Positions 34,743 to 42,366 of a DNA stretch of 50,431 nucleotides are shown here, one piece after another. Both the position numbers and the translations under genes were made by a program. The DNA is from Burkholderiales bacterium (GTDB lineage: Bacteria > Pseudomonadota > Gammaproteobacteria > Burkholderiales > Burkholderiaceae_C), in contig JANYJJ010000166.1 of the NCBI GenBank assembly GCA_025358485.1, positions 1-50,431 on the forward strand, given 5' to 3'. Numbering within the stretch: the first letter of the stretch is position 1; each line of letters opens with the position of its first letter. The notes beneath the pieces are model-generated. The model searched no databases. It was not told the origin of the DNA and saw only the letters and a program-made list of their open reading frames with translations.

Positions 34743-35618
34743 ATGACAGTCATTCCCAACACCCTTTGCTTTTTGAACGGTGACTTCAGCCCGCTGAACG
34801 AGGCCAAGGTGTCGGTGCTGGACCGGGGCTTCATTTTTGGCGACGGCGTTTATGAGGTGGTGCCTGTGTATGGCCGCAAGTTGTTTCGCTTTGACGAGCA
34901 CATGGCGCGTTTGGCTCGCAGTTTGGAAAAGACACGCATCACCAACCCCGCCACCGTGGCGCAGTGGTTGGAGCGCTGCCGCCACCTGGTAGCCAGCCAC
35001 GCAAGCGAAGACCAAATCGTCTACATCCAAGTCACGCGCGGCGTGGCCATACGCGACCACGTGATGACCAACAACGTGGAGCCGACCGTTTTCATGATGG
35101 TCAGCGAAATGAAGATGCCGTCGGCCGAGCAACGCCATCGCGGCGTGGCCTGCGTCACGGCGCGCGACTTCCGCTGGGAGCGCGGTGACATCAAAAGCAC
35201 CTCGCTGCTGGGCGCGGTGATGTCGCGCCAAATGTCGGCCGACCACGGCGCGTTAGAGACCGTGATGTTCCGCGACGGCTTTCTGACCGAAGCCGCCGCC
35301 AGCAATGTGTGGGTGGTGCACGAAGGCGCAGTGCTGGGGCCACCCAAAAGCGGCCACGTGCTTGAAGGCATACGTTATGAGCTGATCCGCGAGCTGTGCG
35401 AAGAAGAAGGCATTGCCTTCAACCTGCGCCCCGTTTCTGAAGCTGAAGTGATGGCGGCCGACGAAGTGATGCTCAGCTCAGCCACCAAAGAAGTGCTGCC
35501 GGTGACGATGCTGGACAGCACAGCCGTTGGCCACGGCGCCCTGCGCGGCAAACCCGGCCCGGTCTACGCCAAGCTGCACGCGGCTTACCAGCGGGCCAAG
35601 ACGGCGCAGTCGATTTAA
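34743..35618 (+). CDS. dat: D-amino acid aminotransferase (class IV)
   Basis: A 291-residue PLP enzyme of fold type IV that interconverts D-alanine and D-glutamate with their keto acids. Seen: VLDRGFIFGDGVYEVVPVYG near the start (the class IV signature), the PLP lysine Lys151 in RGDIKSTSLLG, and Glu183 in FLTEAAASNVWVV for the PLP ring nitrogen. The VYEVVPVYGRKLF loop favours D-amino acid over branched-chain aminotransferase. The gene starts 40 bases after the carboxypeptidase and is followed 4 bases on by DUF493, an order common in Burkholderiales. Confidence 0.92.
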   Translation: MTVIPNTLCFLNGDFSPLNEAKVSVLDRGFIFGDGVYEVVPVYGRKLFRFDEHMARLARSLEKTRITNPATVAQWLERCRHLVASHASEDQIVYIQVTRGVAIRDHVMTNNVEPTVFMMVSEMKMPSAEQRHRGVACVTARDFRWERGDIKSTSLLGAVMSRQMSADHGALETVMFRDGFLTEAAASNVWVVHEGAVLGPPKSGHVLEGIRYELIRELCEEEGIAFNLRPVSEAEVMAADEVMLSSATKEVLPVTMLDSTAVGHGALRGKPGPVYAKLHAAYQRAKTAQSI

Positions 35619-35622
35619 CGAC

Positions 35623-35934
35623 ATGGCAGACATCCCGCCGGAGATTCCCCCGGAAGTTCCCCCGGAAGTTCCCCCAGAGCATTCGCTCATCGAGTACCCA
35701 TCCAACTTCCCCATCAAAGTGATGGGCCTGAATGTGGACGGCTACGTGAACGCGATGACGCACATTGCCGAACACTTTGACCCGGCGTTTGATGCCACCA
35801 CCATCGAACTGCGCCCCAGCAAAGGCGACAAATACCTCGGCGTCACCCTGCACGTCACCGCCACCAGCCGTGAGCAGTTGGACGAGCTGTACCGCACGCT
35901 GAGCACGCATCCGATGGTGAAGATGGTGCTGTGA
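35623..35934 (+). CDS. DUF493 (YbeD-like) protein
   Basis: A 103-residue cytoplasmic protein of the YbeD/HP0495 family. SLIEYPSNFPIKVMGLN and YLGVTLHVTATSREQLDELY are typical. The N-terminus has a PPEI/PPEV repeat of about 15 residues not usual in the family. YbeD normally precedes lipB and lipA and may regulate lipoate metabolism. Here no lipB follows within the window; a nucleotidyltransferase-regulator gene comes next. It lies four bases after dat, so it is co-transcribed with it. Confidence 0.9.
   Translation: MADIPPEIPPEVPPEVPPEHSLIEYPSNFPIKVMGLNVDGYVNAMTHIAEHFDPAFDATTIELRPSKGDKYLGVTLHVTATSREQLDELYRTLSTHPMVKMVL
35635..35679 (+). repeat. Twelve-base tandem repeat encoding PPEV
   Basis: CCCCCGGAAGTT units occur in tandem (PPEI-PPEV-PPEV-PPE) at the start of the DUF493 gene. 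Three near-identical units are seen. Unit gain or loss would keep the frame. Confidence 0.75.
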
Positions 35935-35963
35935 AAGGGGACGTTCGACCGAGGGAGCTTCAA

Positions 35964-36007
35964 AAAGTCAAATTGCCTTAATGAAATTTGACTTTCCTTA
36001 AGGAAAG
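35964..36007. promoter_or_regulatory. Paired palindromes, likely operator of the wHTH-MNT gene
   Basis: AAAGTCAAATT (35964-35974) and AATTTGACTTT (35985-35995) form a perfect 11-base inverted repeat with a 10-base spacer. CTTTCCTTAAGGAAAG (35992-36007) is a perfect 16-base palindrome. CCTTAATGAAA and CCTTAAGGAAA (35976 and 35996) are spaced 20 bases, about two helical turns. All lie just before the ATG at 36024, where an autorepressor would bind. Confidence 0.7.
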
Positions 36008-36023
36008 CGATATTGTTTTCGGT

Positions 36024-36671
36024 ATGCGCACTGCGTCAGGCAAACAAAGTCACCTTCGCTATCCGCTGACGAGGCTCTTAGGAAGTCCCGGCAACGTCCG
36101 CGTGCTGCGGGTGCTTGCCGACGGCTTGTTGTCGTCAGCAACGCAAATTGCGTCTGCTGCCGGACTCACGCCGCAAGGTACGCGTCTGGTTCTCGATGTG
36201 CTCACCGCGCAATCTGTCGTCACCATCAAGGGCTCGGCTCGCACGCAATTGTTCGAGTTGGCGGCCGCTCACCCATACCGACCCGCCATCTTGGAACTCT
36301 TCAAAGCTGAAAGCGCTGGTTGGGAAAACGTCGTATTGCGGCTGCGCGATCAGCTCAATCAGCAGCCCGGTGTGAAAGCGGCGTGGCTCTACGGCAGCGT
36401 TGCACGCGGTGAAGACACGCCTGCCAGCGACATCGACTTGGCGTTGCTGGTGACGTCACCCAAGGTCGGCGACAAAGCCCGCGAAGACCTCATGTCGATA
36501 GAAGACAAGCTGAAGGTGCGCGTCTCGGTCACCGCCCTGACCACCCAAGACCTCGCGGCACTGGATGAGGGCAACATCTGGTGGTCCGACGTCGTCCGCG
36601 ATGCCAGAGTCTTGAAAGGTGTGCGACCTGAAGGAGCGATGAAAATTGCACAGCGCTTGGTGGCGACGTGA
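36024..36671 (+). CDS. Winged-helix/MNT nucleotidyltransferase fusion (antitoxin-like)
   Basis: A 215-residue protein with an N-terminal winged helix-turn-helix (about 14-80: LLGSPGNVRVLRVLADGLLS, QIASAAGLTPQGTRLVLDVL) and a C-terminal minimal nucleotidyltransferase. The MNT motif GSVARGEDTPASDIDLALLV (124-143) keeps Gly-Ser, Arg-Gly and the two metal Asp (136 and 138). The third acidic residue expected in KVRVSVTAL is not obvious, so catalysis may be reduced. In HEPN/MNT modules the MNT protein is the antitoxin, which nucleotidylates the HEPN RNase. The ATG 36024 follows a strong palindromic operator, and the stop overlaps the next gene (GTGA), so an autoregulated two-gene module is likely. 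Confidence 0.85.
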   Translation: MRTASGKQSHLRYPLTRLLGSPGNVRVLRVLADGLLSSATQIASAAGLTPQGTRLVLDVLTAQSVVTIKGSARTQLFELAAAHPYRPAILELFKAESAGWENVVLRLRDQLNQQPGVKAAWLYGSVARGEDTPASDIDLALLVTSPKVGDKAREDLMSIEDKLKVRVSVTALTTQDLAALDEGNIWWSDVVRDARVLKGVRPEGAMKIAQRLVAT

Positions 36672-37086
36672 CAGGACAAGGCCCACGCAAATCCGTGGGC
36701 GGCGACCACAGTCACGGAAGATTGACGCAAGCGCGCGAGTTCCGCGAATCGGCACGCAGCCTGATCACCCTCGAAGCCAGTGGCAGCTACGACCTAGCGA
36801 CAACCCTGCCATCAGCTTGATGGTTGCCTGCGCCATCGCCTATGCCGATGCCATCACAGCCAAACGCAAAGGCGTGATCAACAAGCAAGACCACAGCGCG
36901 GCTCCACGCTTGCTGCGTGAGGTGCTTGGCAACACGCTGCCTGAGCGCCAAGAAAAATTTTTCCGGCGCATGCTCGGACGCAAAGATGAGGTGAACTACG
37001 GCGCGCGCAGCACGTCGCTGGCTGAAGCCCAACGCCTTTTGTTGGAGCTGGACGAGTTTGCTGAATGGGCGGAAAGCGCGGCATAA
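36668..37086 (+). pseudogene. Frameshifted HEPN-like partner of the MNT protein
   Basis: Two frames together encode a helical HEPN-like protein. From GTG 36668 (overlapping the MNT stop) the reading gives MTGQGPRKSVGG and AREFRESARSLITLEASGSY. The -1 frame then continues NPAISLMVACAIAYADAITA to LAEAQRLLLELDEFAEWAES and the stop at 37086. The switch lies near 36790-36800. The 419 bases are one short of 140 codons, as expected for one missing base. The first frame alone stops at 36820. The family's RNase motif Rx4-6H is not visible; RKDEVNYG stands in its place, so even the full protein may act differently from MNT/HEPN toxins. No slippery heptamer is seen. Confidence 0.7.
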
Positions 37087-37127
37087 CAAGCGTTCATCAC
37101 ACTGCTTGCAGGCGCTTCAAGTGACGT

Positions 37128-38048
37128 TCAGGACGCGGTTGGCTGGCGCTCTGCCTCGTACAGCGACACCGCCCAATCCACAAACGCCCTGACCTTGGCC
37201 GACAAATGCCGGTTGCGCGGGTAAAGGATCACCAGGGGCAATTCGGCTGCGGTCCACTCGGTCAGCACGGGGATCAAACGCCCGGCCTTCAGATGCCTTT
37301 GCACCTCCAGGTTCACTGGCGTTTGCACCAAGCCCATGCCAGCCACACCGGCGGCCACGTGCGTGTCGGCGTCGTTGGCAGCCACCCAATGCGGACGCGT
37401 GACTTCCACGGTGCGGCCATCGCGCTCAAAGTCGAAGGCGAAGACGCGGCCCGTTTTGGCGGAGAAGAAGTTGACGAACATGTGCTGGTCGAGGTCATGC
37501 AAGTGACGCGGCGTGCCCATGCTGGCCAAGTAGCTGGGTGCCGCGCAGGTGATGACGCGCAGGCTGCCCAAGGGGCGTGCGACCAAAGTGTCGTCGTGCA
37601 CTTGGCCGCCGCGTATCACGCAGTCCACGCCCTCGGCGATCAAGTCCACAGGGCGGTCGCTGCTGCCCAACTCCAAGGCCATGCGCGGGTAGCGTCGAAA
37701 AAATTCGGGCAAGGCAGGTGCAATCAAATGGCGCGCGGCGGCGGCGGCCACATCCACGCGCAAGCGGCCCTCGGGCGTTTTGACAGAGCGCGTCACGCTG
37801 CCTTCCAAGTCGCCCAACTCTTGCAGCAACGCCAATGCGCGCTGTTGGTAAGCGGCACCGTCGTCGGTGAGGTGCAAGCGCCGGGTCGTGCGCGCCAACA
37901 GCCGCACACCCAGGTGCGCTTCAAGCTGCTGCACCAAGGTGGTGACTCGGGCTTTGGGCAATCGCATCGCCTCGGCCGCTTTGGAGAAACTGCCCAACGC
38001 CACCACGCAGGTGAAAACTTCCATGGCTTTGATTCGGTCGAGTGACAT
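37128..38048 (-). CDS. LysR-family transcriptional regulator
   Basis: A 306-residue regulator. The winged-helix DNA-binding domain is at 1-60 (FTCVVALGSFSKAAEAMRLP, then ARVTTLVQQLEAHLGVRLLA), with the typical RTTRRLHLTDDG after it, and the ligand-binding domain occupies about 90-295. It is divergent from an aldo-keto reductase gene, with a 142-base gap that holds a candidate inverted repeat. It probably controls that gene and itself, in response to an unknown ligand. The MSLDRIKAMEVF start is normal for the branch. Confidence 0.93.
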   Translation of the reverse strand: MSLDRIKAMEVFTCVVALGSFSKAAEAMRLPKARVTTLVQQLEAHLGVRLLARTTRRLHLTDDGAAYQQRALALLQELGDLEGSVTRSVKTPEGRLRVDVAAAAARHLIAPALPEFFRRYPRMALELGSSDRPVDLIAEGVDCVIRGGQVHDDTLVARPLGSLRVITCAAPSYLASMGTPRHLHDLDQHMFVNFFSAKTGRVFAFDFERDGRTVEVTRPHWVAANDADTHVAAGVAGMGLVQTPVNLEVQRHLKAGRLIPVLTEWTAAELPLVILYPRNRHLSAKVRAFVDWAVSLYEAERQPTAS

Positions 38049-38074
38049 GGCTGAGGCTCGCTTCTCGCATTGGG

Positions 38075-38104
38075 TTGACTGTTCTGATTATCGACAACAG
38101 TTAA
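38075..38104. promoter_or_regulatory. Candidate LysR operator
   Basis: TTGACTGTT (38075-38083) pairs with AACAGTTAA (38096-38104) at 8 of 9 positions around a 12-base spacer. It lies 27 bases from the LysR start and 87 bases before the reductase gene, as expected for a site used by a divergent LysR regulator. Confidence 0.45.
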
Positions 38105-38190
38105 TTCATTAGTTGGTGGTTTATTGCCTGAATAATTATCAATAGAGTCCTGACTTGTCACTCCTGTATCCACCACATCAAGGAAGCTTC

Positions 38191-39222
38191 ATGAACACCA
38201 GCACATTGAAATCAACCGCTGCCCGCATCTCACTCGGCGCACTCGGCTCACACGGCTTGACGCAGGTCTCAAGCCTGGGCTTGGGCTGCATGGGCATGTC
38301 GGGCATGTACGGCGCAAGCGATGACGCGCACAGCATCAGCACAATTCACGCCGCGCTTGATGCAGGCATCAACCTGTTGGACACCGGCGACTTCTACGGC
38401 ATGGGTCACAACGAAGCGCTGATCGGGCAAGCACTGAAGGGCCGCCGCGAGCAGGCGTTGCTGTCGGTGAAGTTCGGCGCACTGCGCGCACCGGGCGGCG
38501 GCTGGACGAGTGTGGACGGCCGCCCTGCTGCGGTGAAAAATTTCTTGGCCTACAGCTTGCAGCGCTTAGGCGTGGATCACATCGACATTTACCGCTTGGC
38601 CCGGCTTGACCCCAACGTGCCGATTGAAGACACCGTCGGCGCGATGGCCGACATGGTGAAGGCGGGCCACATCCGCCACATTGGGCTGTCAGAAATGGGC
38701 GCGCAAACCATCGAACGCGCACACGCGGTGCACCCCATCAGCGACTTGCAAATTGAGTATTCACTGATCAGTCGCGCACCCGAAGCCAGCATTTTCCCGA
38801 CGCTGAAAAAATTGGGCATCGGCATGACGGCGTATGGCGTGTTGTCACGCGGTCTGCTCAGCGGCTCCAAGCCCGCAAGCGGCCGAGACTTTCGGGCCCA
38901 CTTGCCGCGCTTCAGCGGCGACAACTTGGCGGCAAACGAAAAATTGGTGGCGGCCTTGCAGCAAGTTGCCGCCACTTTGCAGGCTACGGCCTCACAGGTG
39001 GCGGTGGCGTGGGTGCTGGCACAGGCACATCAGTTGGGCGTGAGCATGGTGGCGCTCGTGGGCTCGCGCACGCTCACACAATTGAGTGAATCTTTGGGCG
39101 CGCTGAACTTGAAGTTGAGCGCTGCCGACATGGACCGCATCGATGCCGCCGTGCCTGCCAATGCCGCCTTGGGCACGCGCTATGACGCGGCTCACATGGG
39201 AAGTTTGGACAGCGAGAAGTAA
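38191..39222 (+). CDS. Aldo/keto reductase lacking the tetrad histidine
   Basis: A 343-residue NADPH-type aldo-keto reductase. SSLGLGCMGMSGMYG, NLLDTGDFYG (Asp64, Tyr69) and VKFG (Lys94) supply three of the four catalytic residues. The fourth, normally His in the QHRVD block, is Ala137 in YRLARLDPNVPIEDTVG. This variant occurs in a known subset of the family, so it is probably active with a different proton relay. The cofactor part VALVGSRTLTQLSESLGA is normal. AAGGAAG precedes the ATG. It is divergent from the LysR gene. The substrate is unknown; aldehydes or quinones are usual for the family. Confidence 0.9.
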   Translation: MNTSTLKSTAARISLGALGSHGLTQVSSLGLGCMGMSGMYGASDDAHSISTIHAALDAGINLLDTGDFYGMGHNEALIGQALKGRREQALLSVKFGALRAPGGGWTSVDGRPAAVKNFLAYSLQRLGVDHIDIYRLARLDPNVPIEDTVGAMADMVKAGHIRHIGLSEMGAQTIERAHAVHPISDLQIEYSLISRAPEASIFPTLKKLGIGMTAYGVLSRGLLSGSKPASGRDFRAHLPRFSGDNLAANEKLVAALQQVAATLQATASQVAVAWVLAQAHQLGVSMVALVGSRTLTQLSESLGALNLKLSAADMDRIDAAVPANAALGTRYDAAHMGSLDSEK

Positions 39223-39248
39223 ATCCAGAAGTGAGTCCGCGCGCCTTC

Positions 39249-39276
39249 AAAAAAGCCACCCGAAGGTGGCTTTTTT
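39249..39276. terminator. Bidirectional rho-independent terminator
   Basis: A perfect stem AAAAAAGCCACC / GGTGGCTTTTTT with a CGAA loop lies between the convergent aldo-keto reductase and the TctC-like gene. It has T-runs on both strands, so it should end both transcripts. Confidence 0.9.
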
Positions 39277-39290
39277 AACGTGCAAAAAAA

Positions 39291-40295
39291 TCAATCTGCG
39301 TACTGACCTGCCGCTTTGATGATGGGGCCCCATTTGTTGATTTCGGCTTCAACAAACTTCTTGTGTTCGGCACTGTTCAAGCGGGCGTCGGTGATGATGA
39401 CGGCCCCCAAAGCCTCTTGACGCTTGATGAAATCGGCGTCGTGCAATGCTGTTTTCAAAGCAGCGTTGAGCTTGTCGGTCACTGCTTTCGGCGTGCCCTT
39501 AGGCGCGTACAGGCCGTGCCACACACTGACGTTGAAGCCCTTCACACCGGCTTCGTCCAGCGTGGGCAGTTTGGCCAGCGCGGGCGTGGTCAAACGCTTG
39601 GAGGTGGTCACAGCAAACGCCTTGACCTTGCCGCCTTCGATTTGCGTGGTGGTGTTGGTGGTTTGGTCGCACATCAAATCGACCTGGCCGCCCAACAGGT
39701 CGGTCATCGCCGGCGCGGTGCCCTTGTACGGCACGGTGGTCATGTCGGTTTTGATGGCCTGTTGAAACAGCAAACCACACAGGTGCGAGGCGGCACCCAA
39801 GCCCGCGTTGGCGAGGTTGATCTTGCCCTTGTTGGCATCGATCCACTTCATCAACTCAGGCATGTTGTTGGCAGGCAAGCTCGGCTTGCCGATCAGGGTC
39901 ATGGGGACTTCGTTGATCATGCCCAGGTACTCGAAATCTTCGAGCGTTTTGTAGGTCATGTTGCGGTACAGCGCGGGCGAGGTGCTCATGCCGATGTGGT
40001 GCAGCAGCAAGGTGTAGCCGTCGTTGCTGGCCTTGGCGGCGCGAGCTGCGCCCAAGGTGCCACCGGCACCGCCGACGTTCTCGATGATGATGCTTTGGCC
40101 GCCCATGGGCTTGCGCATGGCTTCGGCCAAATCGCGCGCCACTTTGTCGGTAGGGCCACCAGCCGCGAACGGCACGACGATGGTGATCGACCTGTCGGGG
40201 TACTCGGCCCAGGCCGACGTGGTGGCGACGGCGGCGAGGGTGGAGGCGGTCAACGCCAAAGCAGCGCGGGCTGTGGTCTTGTTCCAAAGGTTCAT
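39291..40295 (-). CDS. Bug/TctC-family tripartite transporter substrate-binding protein
   Basis: A 334-residue periplasmic binding protein of the Bug family, extremely common in Burkholderiales. A signal peptide (start MNLWNKTTARAALALTAS, cleavage near AWA) is followed by the hallmark YPDRSITIVVPFAAGGPTD. NAGLGAASHLCGLLFQQA and VPYKGTAPAMTDLLGGQVDL are typical ligand-site and hinge parts. Bug proteins bind small carboxylates or amides and usually act alone as an orphan subunit. No TctA or TctB gene is nearby. It shares a terminator with the aldo-keto reductase. The ligand is unknown. Confidence 0.93.
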   Translation of the reverse strand: MNLWNKTTARAALALTASTLAAVATTSAWAEYPDRSITIVVPFAAGGPTDKVARDLAEAMRKPMGGQSIIIENVGGAGGTLGAARAAKASNDGYTLLLHHIGMSTSPALYRNMTYKTLEDFEYLGMINEVPMTLIGKPSLPANNMPELMKWIDANKGKINLANAGLGAASHLCGLLFQQAIKTDMTTVPYKGTAPAMTDLLGGQVDLMCDQTTNTTTQIEGGKVKAFAVTTSKRLTTPALAKLPTLDEAGVKGFNVSVWHGLYAPKGTPKAVTDKLNAALKTALHDADFIKRQEALGAVIITDARLNSAEHKKFVEAEINKWGPIIKAAGQYAD

Positions 40296-40523
40296 TTGTT
40301 GCGTCCTGTGAAGTAAAAAGTTGCTGGTGAATTGTGTCCAGGACGGCGCCAAGTGACACGGCGGGAACTACTTAGACGACGTGGATGCACTGGGCTGACG
40401 CGGTCGCGCTGATTGCTGGGCATGCCCCCGAAGGTAAGCGCGAAAGAAGCTGATAGCGCTGGACAGAGCGGTGCGCTTGCAAGCGGCGAACGGGGCTTCG
40501 ATTGGGGCGTGACATCGGGCCAA

Positions 40524-40556
40524 AGCACCCGTCAAGCACCCGTCAAGCGCCCGGCA
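40524..40556. repeat. Eleven-base tandem repeat, three copies
   Basis: AGCACCCGTCA occurs twice exactly and a third time as AGCGCCCGGCA. It is in noncoding sequence upstream of the TctC-like gene. Confidence 0.7.
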
Positions 40557-40709
40557 AACGCACGAACAAAATGCAGATGCGGGTGCAGATGCGACTGCGA
40601 ACCTCGAACCGTTGAAGCGAACGCGCTGAGTCGACTGATTTGAGCCAGCTGGCATCACCGAAAGTGAATTGCGCAGGCCTTTCTCAACTGAGCTGCACTG
40701 AAATAAAGA

Positions 40710-40745
40710 AGCCACCAGCCGTCAATCGACGGTTGCTGGCTTTTT
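40710..40745. terminator. Terminator downstream of the metalloprotease gene
   Basis: GCCACCAGCCGTC and GACGGTTGCTGGC pair with two mismatches around AATC, followed on the plus strand by TTTTTG and on the minus strand by TTCTTTATTTC. For the minus-strand protease gene ending at 40804 it lies about 60 bases downstream, a normal terminator distance. Confidence 0.65.
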
Positions 40746-40803
40746 GTTGAGGCAGCGCTGATTTACGAAGGCGCCTGAGCGATCTGCCCTGTGTGCCTAA
40801 CGC

Positions 40804-42366
40804 CTACCAACCAATGTCGCGGAACAATTCCAACGTCAGGTCGTTCGGCGCTGTCACGTCAAACGGTTGCCCAGGGTTCAGCGCTGGCTCCATCAGCAAA
40901 TTTGGGCTCGCCAAGGTGTCGAAATGCGAAACCGACGATCCGCCACTGAACGGGTTGGGTGTGTACAGGTAAACACGGTTCAAGTAGTCAGCCCCGCTCA
41001 ATTTGCCAAGGTTGACGAAGAGCACCGCATACGGCCCTAGCAAAGGCCTGAGCGCCGCCTTCGATGCCGCTTTGAGGGCTTTGCCGTCGGCTTGCGACAC
41101 GCGCACTGCTGGAATGGTGATCGACTCGTCCGTTCCAGACAAACCGGCGGGCGGTGTTGAAGCTTCGTTGTCCACAATGACCACGGCTCGTGCACCGGCA
41201 AGTTGCGCGTTTTTCACTTTGACAGTGAACGCGCAATCACCACGATCGATCAACGCGACGCGCCCTAGCACTGCTGCGGCGTTTTTCGCGTCCAGCGCAG
41301 AGCATGCCAATCCTCGGCCATCGGGGAGGTCCGTCACAGCGACCAAAGGCGCAGACAAGAAAACTCGGCCGTCTAGCTTTGCGCCAAATGCAGCTGGGCC
41401 GATAAAGATGAACTTGTTCAACCCTGCACCGGACACAAACAGCTCGGGCGTGCCGCGTTGAAGCACCCTGCTCGCGTTGCGCGTGACGGTGTCGCCTTTC
41501 CACACCAAATTGCGCGGCACCAGTGCTGAAGCAGCCCGCTCAGGCGGTGACATCACGTCCCAAGTTTTGCGCAATGTTGGATCGAACATTTGGTGATCCC
41601 AGACCGACGGAAGACCTGCCGGGTCACCGCCTTCCTGCGTCAATTGCTGACCAGTTTGGCCATTGGTGTAGGTCTGAAAGCCCAAACCATGGCCAAATTC
41701 ATGGAGCACCGTGCTCACCAAATCGATTTGGCCTGGGTTCGCTTTGCCGTCCACGCCAAAGTAGGTGGAGGCGCCCTCCAAGCAACCCGGCTTGCCCAAG
41801 TTGCTATTAAAAAAGGAAATGATGTCTGCGCTCTCAAATGGATCGGGGTTGGCAATCAACGGCACTGACGCCAGCTTGTTTGCCAAAGCCGACGGGTACC
41901 AGGTGCCAGCGCGCTTGGCATTGGGGAAGTCGAAAAACAGGTTGTACGCCGTGGCTGCGCCCAACACGCCGGTCGTGGCGGTGCAAGCCAACGGCGAGAA
42001 GGTTGCCAACACTTTAATAGGCACATCCGACGTCAGTTTGCTGCCCCAAAACTTGGCCACAGCCTCGAAAACAAATTGACGCTGCTGACCCACCGTGGTG
42101 CCTGGGTTACCGCCAACTGGCGTGGCAGGCGTAGGGTCGTTAAAACCCAGGCCGGGGTCATCGATGTTCACCACCACGATCGTGGCGGCGTGGGCGGTGC
42201 CAACGGCCAAGGTCAGCGTCATGACCAAGGTCGAGGCCGCAGTCAGGGCAAATTTGGTTGCCAACGCGGTTGCACTTGCACGTGCTTGTGACAACCATGT
42301 CGGATGCAACCGGGCGTTTGCTGTCGACCGAGCAGTGTGGAGTTTGAGCAGGCTGTCAGTTGTCAT
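40804..42366 (-). CDS. Secreted zinc metalloprotease with PA domain
   Basis: A 520-residue exported protein. A long signal region ends at TAHAA (about 59-61), then the protein begins ATIVVVNIDDPGLGFND. The zinc motif is HEFGHGLGFQT (His222, Glu223, His226), giving the metzincin-like HEXXHXXGF with no third His at the usual place. A protease-associated (PA) domain (about 345-440) contains RVALIDRGDCAFTVKVKNAQ and AGARAVVIVDNEA. The protein ends LELFRDIGW, a closing typical of this PA-metalloprotease group. No membrane anchor or PEP-CTERM is seen. Its ATG overlaps the preceding gene by 11 bases. Predicted role: extracellular protein degradation; substrate unknown. Confidence 0.88.
   Translation of the reverse strand: MTTDSLLKLHTARSTANARLHPTWLSQARASATALATKFALTAASTLVMTLTLAVGTAHAATIVVVNIDDPGLGFNDPTPATPVGGNPGTTVGQQRQFVFEAVAKFWGSKLTSDVPIKVLATFSPLACTATTGVLGAATAYNLFFDFPNAKRAGTWYPSALANKLASVPLIANPDPFESADIISFFNSNLGKPGCLEGASTYFGVDGKANPGQIDLVSTVLHEFGHGLGFQTYTNGQTGQQLTQEGGDPAGLPSVWDHQMFDPTLRKTWDVMSPPERAASALVPRNLVWKGDTVTRNASRVLQRGTPELFVSGAGLNKFIFIGPAAFGAKLDGRVFLSAPLVAVTDLPDGRGLACSALDAKNAAAVLGRVALIDRGDCAFTVKVKNAQLAGARAVVIVDNEASTPPAGLSGTDESITIPAVRVSQADGKALKAASKAALRPLLGPYAVLFVNLGKLSGADYLNRVYLYTPNPFSGGSSVSHFDTLASPNLLMEPALNPGQPFDVTAPNDLTLELFRDIGW

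Larger units (their letters stand above)
40296..40803. other. Gene-poor gap with tandem repeat and terminator
   Basis: Roughly 500 bases without a convincing gene. Open frames on either strand up to about 115 codons lack codon character, a ribosome site or a recognisable protein. The gap holds an 11-base tandem repeat (40524-40556) and a stem-loop (40710-40745). It should also contain the promoter of the TctC-like gene. Confidence 0.6.

Noticed and set aside
39363-40316. A 317-codon open frame opposite the TctC-like gene
   Set aside because: Shadow of a certain gene with repetitive His/Gly/Gln content.
40368-40715. A 115-codon minus-strand frame upstream of the TctC-like gene
   Set aside because: It contains the 11-base tandem repeat and part of the terminator stem, and has no ribosome site or conserved character.
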